This document shows positions 38,901-46,109 of a DNA stretch of 64,000 bases, piece by piece; the stretch's first letter is position 1; the number at the start of each line of letters is the position of its first letter. Below the pieces are notes generated by a model. The model saw nothing but the letters and a program-made list of their open reading frames with translations. It was not told the origin of the DNA and did not search any database. This DNA comes from Oleispira sp. (GTDB lineage Bacteria > Pseudomonadota > Gammaproteobacteria > Pseudomonadales > Oceanobacteraceae). Both the position numbers and the translations under genes were made by a program. The DNA lies in assembly GCA_016765295.1 (NCBI GenBank), contig JAESQF010000036.1, positions 20,438 through 84,437 of the forward strand. The letters are read 5' to 3'.

Positions 38901-41139
38901 ACGCACTCTTAATACCGAATTAGGCATTCTGCAATGGGCCGATTTTGGGGTAGTCTTCACGCGCGCACAATCGCTATTTTTTGGCCGTGATAACTTATCA
39001 GAAATTCATAAAGAAAACCTAAAGTGGTTACAGTTTCATATTAAGAATGGTGATAAACAGGTGATTGCCAATCAAAAATACATCATGCATTTCATCGAAT
39101 ATTTTCAGGCATCCAATGATTCAGAAAACCAACAAGCCTTTGATGAAAATCAACATGTCAGCAATATAAGCCATCAACAAAATGTCACTTTCCAAGCCTA
39201 TTATCATGTATTAAAGCAACTGGATAATTATCTACAGGGAAATTATGAAAGCTGTGTTGTAGAAGGCATGAAATTATTCATGACCGTGCTGAATACCTTT
39301 GGCATTTGCTTAGATGCCATTCATCGGTACTTTTATTCATTAGCGTACTTAGCGCTGGATAAAACAAAATTAAGCTTAAAACAAAGAATCAAAGCAAACC
39401 TATATTCTCGATTAAATTTATTCTACCTATCGCAGTACCAAAAAAATCGCCCGGATAATTATGAGGCCATGTACGCATTACTAAAAGCAGAGATTTATCG
39501 CAATAAAAACAAACACAAGGAAGCGTTGGATTATTATGAAAAATCCATTCAGTTGTCGCAAGAAAGCAGCATATTTAACGAAGCCTTAGCCAATGAACGC
39601 CTAGCCGATTTTCACCAAAGCGCCAATCGCCAGTCATCGGCTTTATTGTATGCCGCTCAAGCAAGAAAACTGTACCAGCGCTGGGGAAACAATTTACAGG
39701 TGCAGCGCATCAATAACCGATATCCCGCATTAATATTTGTCGGGGGTAATAACCATTCAATTTCAAATCCATCGTTAAGTATTGATAATAATCAACAGCT
39801 TGAACTAATCAGCCTTACCCGTGCTTCGCAGGCCATTTCGAGTGAGGTGAAAATTCACCGATTAGTAGAAACACTATTAAAACAACTCATTCAAATAGCC
39901 GGTGCCGAAAAAGCCGTCTTATTACTGCAAGAAAATGGCCAGTTACTGGTCTTTGGTGAGTTAGATAGCGAGCTAAACAGTGAGTTAGATAGCCAACTAA
40001 GTAGTAAGTTAGATAGCCAGCCTCAGGCTCCAGACACTACGACCTTAGCAGAATCGGTGATACGGTTTGTAGCACGCAGCAAAAGTCGCGAAGTGCTTTC
40101 CCATGCCGTGGCCAGAGGTAATTTCACTCAAGATCCTTATGTCATTTCTCAACAATTAAAATCATTGCTGTGCATGCCCATTCTTAACCAAGGCGAACTT
40201 GTAGGCGTACTGTATTTAGAAAACAACCTCACCACCAATGCCTTTACCCAGCAACATCGAGAAGTATTAGAAATTATAGCCTCACAAGCGGCTATCTCTG
40301 TGGTGAATGCTCGTTTGTATAGCCACCTAGAAGAGAAAGTAGCAGAGCGCACCCAAGAATTAAACGAAACCATGGACCAACTAACAGAAGCTAAAAAGAT
40401 AGCCGCCTTAGGCCGAGTAGTCTCAGGAGTTGCCCATGAAATAAATACACCTTTGGGCATTGGTCTTACGAGCAGTACCTACTTAAAAAACAATATTGAG
40501 ACAATAACTAAAAAACACCAACAAGCCTCAATAACTAAAAATGATTTTGAAGAGTTTCTTCAGCAAGGCGCCGAAGCCATAGAGATGGTTATAACAAGCA
40601 TTGGTCGCACCAGTCGATTAGTGGATCGCTTTAAGACGACCGCTACAGATCAGAACGAAGAGGCAAAGAGTCATTTTAAATTAGAGGTTTTATTACAGGA
40701 TATAGCCAGTAGCTATGCAGGAAGATTGCAAAAAAATCACCATAGTATAGTGATAAATTGCCACGAAAGTATAGCTATGAAGAGTTATCAGGTGGCGCTA
40801 ACCTTAATCATAAGCAACCTAATCAATAACTCCCTTACGCATGGCTTTGCTAATCACCAGAATGGACATATCACCTTAGCGATAAGTGAATCTAAATACA
40901 GTGAAACTGACAATATCCTCATCGAATATCATGATGATGGCATAGGAATAAAAGAAGAAAATAGAACCAAGATATTTGATCCTTTCTTCACCACCAACAT
41001 GGGTGAAAACTCGGGTCTTGGCTTACACATTGTTCACAACCTCATCACCAACCAATTTGGCGGCAGTATTCGCTGCGAAACTAGGGTTAATGATGAGCAC
41101 CTAGGTGCACATTTTTATATAACCCTACCCAAAGATTAA
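35932..41139 (+). CDS. Giant sensor: pseudokinase-AAA ATPase-GAF-histidine kinase
   Basis: A 1735-residue cytoplasmic multidomain protein. Residues 8-265 are a Ser/Thr-kinase fold with Lys36 retained, but HRD reads HQA (127-129) and DFG reads GFG (148-150), so it is probably catalytically dead. Residues about 290-560 are an AAA-type ATPase with Walker A GYSGVGKS (about 325-332) and Walker B LFLDDLQWAD (about 451). A helical repeat region of roughly 650 residues follows, then GAF (about 1290-1465), HisKA with His1502 in GVAHEINTPLGIG, and a HATPase domain (NLINNSLTHGF, DDGIGI, GLGLHIVHNL). This STK-AAA-GAF-HisK architecture is known in proteobacteria and cyanobacteria; its ligands are largely unknown. 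No cognate regulator is adjacent. Confidence 0.9.
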   Translation: MHSFNGYEIKEKLQHIRNKLVFKGVRNSNNKPVILKYYQTDTSKYTNLPHIRNTFTCLHEAHSPYLVNVENLMLTEEGVGVVLEYFPGQPLQTLLADQHVFSLPLVLNIIEQVSAGLEQIHSKKIVHQAITTKNIALEVSTNKVKIIGFGIFRVFYQHTQAEQLSDLLYMSPEQTGRMNRSIDQRSDLYSLGIIFYQLLTGHLPFQSTDLLELIHAHIAQQPKPPHEINSSIPLAVSNIILKLLCKEAEHRYQSASGLNADIRSCLEQLENNGHISDNLEIGKLDLRSQFQIPEKLYGRSHEIQQLLNTFEASAAGNFETILVGGYSGVGKSALINEIQKPLVAKRGLYTSGKYDQFKKAQPHSAIIQAFAYMVRQVLSNPIDQIEDWANTLRLELKGEGQCLIDVLPILETFIGQQNTLPELNSVETLTRFNRTSTAFIRAFAAPSHPFILFLDDLQWADLASLNLIDHLLRSRIPHMMLIMAYRDNEVDSHHPFSILIHNSKQEGLLLQEISLQPINQLDTQQLICDTLHKDLSQVETLAQELMLKTQGNPFFLTQLFTSLHHDEQIIFNPKTGWQWDIESIQQAGISGDVVELMTRKLRQYSECTQSALNMCAILGAEFKLSMASLGLEQDPDTTYQCLLPAIQDGLLKEVGKRLKFTHDKIHESSYVLWDKDKRTQRHALIAKYMLQTLDDATIDTEIFSIVEHLNYSSEAVTDVQQRIELAQFNFRAGMKAKQSSAFEPAVEFFKKGKQYLDESIWQQQPDFAFELHFLLAQTAYTTARFELSENIIKQCMSHEKDQIKITPVVQLYQDLLFASSRHDEGIALALKKLNEYGLSLPATPGKFAVLVEYLRLQFRQRLRSTESLQNLPKTTDKKRLSMMAIIANMVPSCYMVNGDLMGFISLRMARLSLKYGNNSYSSFGYAMTGLVETGILKRIKSGRKYYDLSITLEEQYPNKLIKGRNLMLMSSFAAPWTESIVHYKKNMEEARTLNTELGILQWADFGVVFTRAQSLFFGRDNLSEIHKENLKWLQFHIKNGDKQVIANQKYIMHFIEYFQASNDSENQQAFDENQHVSNISHQQNVTFQAYYHVLKQLDNYLQGNYESCVVEGMKLFMTVLNTFGICLDAIHRYFYSLAYLALDKTKLSLKQRIKANLYSRLNLFYLSQYQKNRPDNYEAMYALLKAEIYRNKNKHKEALDYYEKSIQLSQESSIFNEALANERLADFHQSANRQSSALLYAAQARKLYQRWGNNLQVQRINNRYPALIFVGGNNHSISNPSLSIDNNQQLELISLTRASQAISSEVKIHRLVETLLKQLIQIAGAEKAVLLLQENGQLLVFGELDSELNSELDSQLSSKLDSQPQAPDTTTLAESVIRFVARSKSREVLSHAVARGNFTQDPYVISQQLKSLLCMPILNQGELVGVLYLENNLTTNAFTQQHREVLEIIASQAAISVVNARLYSHLEEKVAERTQELNETMDQLTEAKKIAALGRVVSGVAHEINTPLGIGLTSSTYLKNNIETITKKHQQASITKNDFEEFLQQGAEAIEMVITSIGRTSRLVDRFKTTATDQNEEAKSHFKLEVLLQDIASSYAGRLQKNHHSIVINCHESIAMKSYQVALTLIISNLINNSLTHGFANHQNGHITLAISESKYSETDNILIEYHDDGIGIKEENRTKIFDPFFTTNMGENSGLGLHIVHNLITNQFGGSIRCETRVNDEHLGAHFYITLPKD
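39958..40023. repeat. In-phase repeat inside the GAF domain of the giant sensor
   Basis: The 12-mer GAGTTAGATAGC occurs at 39958, 39982 and (with one change) 40006, at a 24-base spacing, with related 12-mers between. It encodes ELDSELNSELDSQLSSKLDS, a surface insertion between GAF strands. Confidence 0.8.
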
Positions 41140-41142
41140 TAT

Positions 41143-41358
41143 TTAGAATGAAAGATTTACAGTCAACTCGACCGTACTAGAATCAGTATCATTAATCGCT
41201 GAAAGCACCCCCATAAAAGAAGTGTTATTCGATTGGGAAACACTAACATCTACATTGCTATAAGCAGTATTTTCCCTGACTACTCTAAATTCGTCATTAC
41301 CCATATTTAATAAGTCTTCCTTTGCAAACAGTAAATCATCCGATGTAGATTCATCCAT
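41143..41358 (-). CDS. Small acidic hypothetical protein (71 aa)
   Basis: A 71-residue acidic protein ending in a beta-like STVELTVNLSF and rich in Ser, Asn and Asp. It has no recognisable domain. An unusually good Shine-Dalgarno (AGGAGA, seven bases before the ATG) supports it as a real gene despite its size. It lies tail-to-tail with the giant sensor, 3 bases apart. The composition (FMGVLSAIND) could fit a short secreted or peptide-like product, but nothing more can be said. Confidence 0.55.
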   Translation of the reverse strand: MDESTSDDLLFAKEDLLNMGNDEFRVVRENTAYSNVDVSVSQSNNTSFMGVLSAINDTDSSTVELTVNLSF

Positions 41359-41505
41359 AGGGGTATCTCCTAAAGAAATATAATAGTTATGTTCGTATAG
41401 AGATTCACCCGCATTATTTGTACTTTCCAGAATCTCATCAAAGATTATAAGCGCAATTAGCAGGACTAGGCCTGTTGAACGCTAGGTCTGTTGAACGCGA
41501 GGCAC

Positions 41506-41910
41506 TTAAAGGCTCACTTCCATTTTATAATACCCAATGCCAGACTTATCAAACTCTGCCCCCTGCACCGCCATACCAAACTTCTGATAAAAGCCAAGCG
41601 TCGTCGTGCGCGCATCACACCAAAAAGTTTCAACATCGGCTTGCTTAAGCTCAGCTATAACGTGGTTAATAAGCTGTGTACCAGCACCATGGCCTTGAAA
41701 GCCTTCTAACGTCGCAAACTTTCTCAGCCTAGCCACCTTGCCTTTAATATAAACCGAGGCAACACTAATCAATGCATTATTTAGATAAACACCGTAGTGC
41801 TTTGCTGTTTCGTCACCATCAACCTTACAGAAAGACAAAGATTTATTAGGCCACAAAACACTGTGCCTAATCGGTAATGCTTCATCCAGTGTTATTATTC
41901 GAATATCCAT
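41506..41910 (-). CDS. GNAT family N-acetyltransferase
   Basis: A 134-residue compact GNAT. The order is typical: LRHSVL-type start at residues 14-22, an AKHYGVYLNNALISVASVYI strand pair, the LRKFATLEGFQGHGAGTQLINHVI acetyl-CoA loop with the Q-G-H-G-A-G variant of Q/RxxGxG/A, and the final WCDARTTTLGFYQKFGM helix. Substrate unknown. It lies 3 bases downstream of the DUF4124/EF-hand gene, the last gene of a five- or six-gene minus-strand unit. Confidence 0.85.
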   Translation of the reverse strand: MDIRIITLDEALPIRHSVLWPNKSLSFCKVDGDETAKHYGVYLNNALISVASVYIKGKVARLRKFATLEGFQGHGAGTQLINHVIAELKQADVETFWCDARTTTLGFYQKFGMAVQGAEFDKSGIGYYKMEVSL

Positions 41911-41913
41911 AAT

Positions 41914-42600
41914 CTACCAATCAACACCTTCACGGTCGCTAGCATCAATTTTTCCATCTTTGTTTGTATCACCGTGAGTACCATCTTGATTTATTAGATA
42001 AGTTATATCGGACTCACTACCACCAATTTTTCGCATAACAGATATCTGATATTTATTACACTTTCTCTCTGCACTGAAACCAGCCCAAGTTTCATAGGGA
42101 GGATACTTTTCGCCCTCGACTTTATTGGCCTTAAATAAATAAGAATGATAAGCGTCATGCGCGATTCCGCCTGCACACCAGGTTAAGGAATGAAAAGCAC
42201 TTTTATTACTAAACAGAAAAACTGGAGGTGTCTTCCACGCTTGCATTCCGCTTTTAGGGTTCTGCTTTATTATTCCGATATGTTTAACGACAAAATTGTA
42301 ATCTTCTTTCGAATTTTCTTTTATTAGATTAAGGCATGCAGATATTTGCGTTTCATACTTAGCATCCCCTTCGATAGCGATGCGCTTTCTGCTGAACTGT
42401 GAATTTATATTATCAATTTCTGCAGCGCTAGTAGCAGGATAAGAAATAGACTTTGTGGGTATCGCAGCTTCCGACGACTTCATCCCAGAGCAGGGAGAAT
42501 CTTGAAAGGTGACAGCGCCCTTTTCATTTTTGCATTTATAAATATCGGCCTTTGTAACATGAGCACTCATTAACATAACGACAACTAAAAAATATTTCAT
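41914..42600 (-). CDS. Exported protein with DUF4124 domain and EF-hand-like C terminus
   Basis: A 228-residue secreted protein. The signal peptide ends near residue 18. Residues 19-45 are a DUF4124 domain (IYKCKNEKGAVTFQDSPC). The middle region has no known family, and the C-terminal HGDTNKDGKIDASDREG matches an EF-hand or dockerin-type calcium loop with Asp/Asn ligands. It overlaps the DoxX-like gene by four bases. The combination suggests a calcium-binding envelope protein, but this is an inference from motifs only. Confidence 0.7.
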   Translation of the reverse strand: MKYFLVVVMLMSAHVTKADIYKCKNEKGAVTFQDSPCSGMKSSEAAIPTKSISYPATSAAEIDNINSQFSRKRIAIEGDAKYETQISACLNLIKENSKEDYNFVVKHIGIIKQNPKSGMQAWKTPPVFLFSNKSAFHSLTWCAGGIAHDAYHSYLFKANKVEGEKYPPYETWAGFSAERKCNKYQISVMRKIGGSESDITYLINQDGTHGDTNKDGKIDASDREGVDW

Positions 42601-42986
42601 ATATGTTCATGCTTCTGAGTTAATAAGATCAAATAACACAGCCCCATACCTAGAATATTGGTCGTAACAGGATTAAACGCATCCACTAGATAGCTAGGGC
42701 TCATCACCACAACATACGCTAACAACCCCAATAGCGCTCCTGCCGCTGCGTATATAACAATATCCAGCTTTCTTAAGAAGATAATGGCACAACCTAAGAG
42801 TATTTCTAAAATACCCGCCAGCGGTGAAATAAACGTAGCCGAAATACCGATACCACTAATGTCCACCAAATGAATTTCATCCGTACTCAACCATAAAATC
42901 TTTGGTACCAAGCCATGATAGATAAATAGAAACCCTAATAATGCTCGGCTAACCATGTTCACTTGAAATAATGGATTATTTTTCAC
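42597..42986 (-). CDS. DoxX-like membrane protein
   Basis: A 129-residue protein with four hydrophobic helices. The RALLGFLFIYHGLVPKILW start and LAGILEILLGCAIIFLR match the DoxX-like family of small membrane proteins, whose role in redox homeostasis is poorly known. It overlaps the DCC thiol-disulfide gene upstream by 11 bases and the DUF4124 gene downstream by four, so the three are tightly coupled. Confidence 0.75.
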   Translation of the reverse strand: MKNNPLFQVNMVSRALLGFLFIYHGLVPKILWLSTDEIHLVDISGIGISATFISPLAGILEILLGCAIIFLRKLDIVIYAAAGALLGLLAYVVVMSPSYLVDAFNPVTTNILGMGLCYLILLTQKHEHI

Positions 42987-43422
42987 TTAAGTATCTAGCC
43001 TCATGATCAGCAGTTGGTAGTAAACAAACGTCATACTTGCCGAATAACCGATATCGATTCAAAGCGATTCGGTCATACAACCAATTACGAATGGATTTAG
43101 GAATCATCCGAAAAACACATACAATCTTCCATGGGTAACCGAGTTTCACGACCACCTGAAAGAAGGCATCGCTTTGTTGATAAACAGCATCCCCTTCAAC
43201 CACAAGCATACTTGCATAAACATCTGTGGATAAGCCAAAGTGTTTCAGTATTTTCTGACCTTCATCAGATTGCACACTGCACAATTTAAAGACATGCTGA
43301 TGGTCATGCTGGATTATAAAATTGCTCCAAGCATTACAGAGTTTACAGACGCCATCGAATAAAATGACTTTATCAGCTGTACTGACATTAGGCGGTAAAT
43401 TAGTAGAATTCATATTAGCCAT
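42976..43422 (-). CDS. DCC family thiol-disulfide oxidoreductase-like protein (DUF393)
   Basis: A 148-residue protein with the defining DGVCKLC motif at residues about 24-30 near a KVILFDG strand. The DCC family has a thioredoxin-like fold and two conserved cysteines that could form a redox pair. The YDRIALNRYRLFGKYDVCLLP end is typical. It is coupled to the DoxX-like gene by overlap; such DCC-DoxX neighbours are common in proteobacteria. Partner and function are unknown. Confidence 0.8.
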   Translation of the reverse strand: MANMNSTNLPPNVSTADKVILFDGVCKLCNAWSNFIIQHDHQHVFKLCSVQSDEGQKILKHFGLSTDVYASMLVVEGDAVYQQSDAFFQVVVKLGYPWKIVCVFRMIPKSIRNWLYDRIALNRYRLFGKYDVCLLPTADHEARYLSEK

Positions 43423-43438
43423 TCCGCTCTATTTATAA

Positions 43439-43750
43439 TCAAACAATCCCTACCATGTAGAAATAGCCCATTAAACCTACAGTCGAATATACAGATGTTT
43501 TAATTGAGAATAACCAATTTTCTTTTAAATACATAATAGACAAAAGCAATGCAGAAATAATAGACAGCAACCAAAGAGAGGCTACCGAAAATGCAAAGAA
43601 TAAATCAATAATATCACCCAAGCCGTAAGGTTCACCTTCCGTCACCGGTATCTGTCCATATATCTGAGACTTATACACGATCCCCGAAAATGCAAAAAAA
43701 TGAATTAACCCAATACTCCAAGCCAAAACTTTTGTAATTATTGCTTCCAT
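43439..43750 (-). CDS. Small three-helix membrane protein, unknown function
   Basis: A 103-residue protein with three hydrophobic helices, about residues 8-24, 50-70 and 82-100, and a polar loop PVTEGEPYGLGD. No family was recognised. It sits 16 bases upstream of the DCC gene on the same strand, so it probably belongs to the same transcription unit. Confidence 0.5.
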   Translation of the reverse strand: MEAIITKVLAWSIGLIHFFAFSGIVYKSQIYGQIPVTEGEPYGLGDIIDLFFAFSVASLWLLSIISALLLSIMYLKENWLFSIKTSVYSTVGLMGYFYMVGIV

Positions 43751-43791
43751 TTTTTCTCTCTTGCAACTGGCATGAATAATTAGAAGTTGAA

Positions 43792-44223
43792 TTAATTGGT
43801 ATTCTCAACTTGAATCACACCGTCTGGTGCTACCTCTAAACTGAAATCTCCAAATACGCGGCCAATGTCTGACCCCGTACAAGATATATTGCCACTAATA
43901 TGATACTGACCTGCTGTCAATACTTGGGCTTGAGTTCTAATCTCAGTATTTGGAATAGATACACCATATTCGATAGGAAAGGCAATTGGATTATTATTTT
44001 CCGAATTAGCGTTTACGGCCAACTCCCAACGCACACAGTCTTTACTGCAAAGAGTTTGAGAGACTCCTAAAGAATAGATAAACACCTCCACATCACTGCA
44101 TTGTTCTGATAATTCCTGGCTTTCAAAGTAAACCTGATTATCTTTTTCAAAAGCAGTAATTGTCAGCCAATCTTGGCACCCACCGAGAAATAAGAATATT
44201 GGTAAAATAATAAATTTTTTCAT
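43792..44223 (-). CDS. Small lipoprotein, unknown function
   Basis: A 143-residue protein with a lipoprotein signal (cysteine 16 in LFLGGCQDW). The mature part is beta-rich and has four cysteines (SEQCSDVEVF, TLCSKDC, ISCTGSD), consistent with an envelope protein with disulfides. No family was recognised. It is the first gene of the minus-strand unit ending in the GNAT gene. Confidence 0.55.
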   Translation of the reverse strand: MKKFIILPIFLFLGGCQDWLTITAFEKDNQVYFESQELSEQCSDVEVFIYSLGVSQTLCSKDCVRWELAVNANSENNNPIAFPIEYGVSIPNTEIRTQAQVLTAGQYHISGNISCTGSDIGRVFGDFSLEVAPDGVIQVENTN

Positions 44224-44539
44224 TTAAAATAAGCCGACGACAGATACATTCTTGAACAAAGGTCAGGTTGTTAATTTTGGCCATACTAAACTTTTTTACT
44301 ATCAAGTCCCTCAGCTAATTTCATTATATTTAATATGACGAACCTCTGCGCGAGCTAGAGCTAGTATTTGCTCACTCTAAGAAGCACTAAAGCCTGAGCG
44401 CCCTATAAATGAATATCACTCAACACCGACTCAATCTAGCACTAATTCATTAGTCATTTTTGTATAGTGCTACCTTGCCTCGAGTTAAAGATAAGATTAT
44501 TATCTAGCCCTTTAATACGCATCGAATAAGGAAATATAC
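44224..44539. other. Intergenic region upstream of the effector-like gene
   Basis: These 316 bases separate the divergent lipoprotein unit and the effector-like pair. No coding frame was seen. A TATAGT that could be a -10 lies near 44463-44468, and a broken inverted repeat TAGCACTAA/TATAGTGCTA flanks it. No VgrG, PAAR or Hcp gene is present nearby. Confidence 0.5.
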
Positions 44540-45475
44540 ATGCACTTGGCCATAGAGCGTTCAGTCGGCAATAAAGGACTAAACAAAAGACCCGATGTCG
44601 AACTTATCCAGACACTACTAAACTGTTACATCAAACAATTTACTCCAAGTTTATTATTAGTAGCAGATGGCAAATGTGGAAAGAAAACGATAGATGCCAT
44701 TACGATCTACCAAGGAAGTGTTCTTAAACTAAAACGTCCCGATGGCCGAGTTGATCCAAATGGTAAAACCTTCAATACGTTAACCATGGCTTACAAAGCT
44801 GAAGATCAAAAAAAGATAGCAGAACATCAAAACAGGCTAATGAGCTGGGATAAATTATTCACCTATCTTTCACCTAAAATTAAAGCTCAAGGTCCATTAA
44901 TTTATAGAATGGATAACTACATTGACTTTAAGGTAACCTATAAGGCAAACATTCCTAAGTCAGAGCAACTTGTTTCTGAATACAGTAAAAAAGTCATTAA
45001 GATGGCTCTTAAAGATGCTGGAATGCCAAGAGCAGTAATAACTAGTACATTTAGAACACCAAAAGAACAAGCGAGCATTATGTATAGGAATGCTAAGAAA
45101 GATTATCAGGCTCAGGTAGACATGTACGCAAGAACTGGTGATCAAGTTTTAAAGGTATATAAAGATAATTCAGCAAAAGATAAAGATGCTGTTATTTCAT
45201 TAATGGAACAAAAAATAATTGACTTGCTAAAAGCAAACAAAAGAACATCAAAACACTGTGTAACTCCAGAAAACTATAAAAAACTAAACATCATTGATAT
45301 TGGTGTATTCTCGACAAAATCTGTATGTGGAAAGGAATACAACCAAACTAAATTTACCAATGCTTTAAAACACTTGAAAAGTAATGGTCACATTGAAAAG
45401 TTTATAGATGAAACAAAAAAGTCGAATGCCTGCTGGCATATTGAAATCATACCGAACAAAAAAAGCACAGCTTAA
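44540..45475 (+). CDS. Peptidoglycan-binding protein with M15-like peptidase domain; candidate T6SS or lytic effector
   Basis: A 311-residue protein with no signal peptide. Residues 3-86 are a peptidoglycan-binding fold: AIERSVGNKGLNKRPDVELI, the ADGKCGKKTIDAITIYQ segment and PDGRVDPNGKTFNTL. That N-terminal form is seen in type VI secretion cargo and in phage lysins. Residues about 150-305 resemble an M15/VanY-type peptidase: SKH, a later IIDIG and the terminal CWHIEI. The H-to-D spacing is longer than usual. The following gene encodes an exported small protein, the arrangement of effector and immunity genes. Toxic use is inferred. Confidence 0.6.
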   Translation: MHLAIERSVGNKGLNKRPDVELIQTLLNCYIKQFTPSLLLVADGKCGKKTIDAITIYQGSVLKLKRPDGRVDPNGKTFNTLTMAYKAEDQKKIAEHQNRLMSWDKLFTYLSPKIKAQGPLIYRMDNYIDFKVTYKANIPKSEQLVSEYSKKVIKMALKDAGMPRAVITSTFRTPKEQASIMYRNAKKDYQAQVDMYARTGDQVLKVYKDNSAKDKDAVISLMEQKIIDLLKANKRTSKHCVTPENYKKLNIIDIGVFSTKSVCGKEYNQTKFTNALKHLKSNGHIEKFIDETKKSNACWHIEIIPNKKSTA

Positions 45476-45491
45476 TTAAGGAAATCAGATC

Positions 45492-46055
45492 ATGATAAAA
45501 AAATATCTAGCATGTTGCCTAGTCATTCTATTTTCAGTAGCCAATGTAGAAGCATCGCAATGCATCTATCAAGATAAAGACCTAACTGATAGCTTATTAA
45601 AGTTAGATGACGTTATCAGTGTTGCAAGTGAAAAACAGGTTTCACATCCAACTACCGAGATACCGCTAAAACATGTCGTTATTTTTCAAGGTGGCGATGT
45701 AGCCATTATTGAACAGAAAAACTGTGTGATTTTTAATCTTTCCATTAATATGCTCCTTTCAGAAGATACTTCTGAAGAGGTTATTGTGAAAAGACTAAGC
45801 GACATGCTTCAAGTTACACCAGTTATAACCAAGTACTTTGAGAATACAAACTTTAGCCATGATATTAATACAAATATTAAAAAGGGTAATTTCACCCTAA
45901 CTCAAAATGATGTTTTCGAACTTAATTTAACGGATGAAATTTCCGGAAAAAATGTAGAAACTGAAATGGCTTTAGAGTATTCACCTAACGACTCTATGTA
46001 CGCACTGTATAGCCGAACTATTTCATTTTATCTTGGTGCAGGCATGCATAACTAG
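45492..46055 (+). CDS. Exported small protein; candidate immunity protein
   Basis: A 187-residue protein with a signal peptide (hydrophobic CCLVILFSVANVEA, cleavage near residue 22) and a beta-rich mature part with two cysteines (SQC and KNC). No known domain was recognised. It starts 16 bases after the peptidoglycan-binding gene, with an AAGGAA Shine-Dalgarno in between. A periplasmic partner is what would protect the producer from a peptidoglycan hydrolase delivered to the periplasm, so an immunity role is proposed on position and export only. Confidence 0.5.
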   Translation: MIKKYLACCLVILFSVANVEASQCIYQDKDLTDSLLKLDDVISVASEKQVSHPTTEIPLKHVVIFQGGDVAIIEQKNCVIFNLSINMLLSEDTSEEVIVKRLSDMLQVTPVITKYFENTNFSHDINTNIKKGNFTLTQNDVFELNLTDEISGKNVETEMALEYSPNDSMYALYSRTISFYLGAGMHN

Positions 46056-46088
46056 AATCAGATAAATGATTAGATAGTAAATACAAAG

Positions 46089-46109
46089 GGGGGCCTAACT
46101 AGCTCCCCC
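46089..46109 (-). terminator. Probable terminator overlapping the LysR stop codon
   Basis: A GGGGG/CCCCC stem with an 11-base loop contains the LysR stop codon. Read on the minus strand it is followed by TTTGTATTT. The short stem makes it moderately likely; it could also block plus-strand readthrough from the immunity-like gene. Confidence 0.45.

Noticed and set aside
44540..45475. Phage endolysin or prophage remnant for the peptidoglycan-binding gene
   Set aside because: No phage structural, holin, integrase or terminase genes occur within the surrounding region, so a prophage is not supported.
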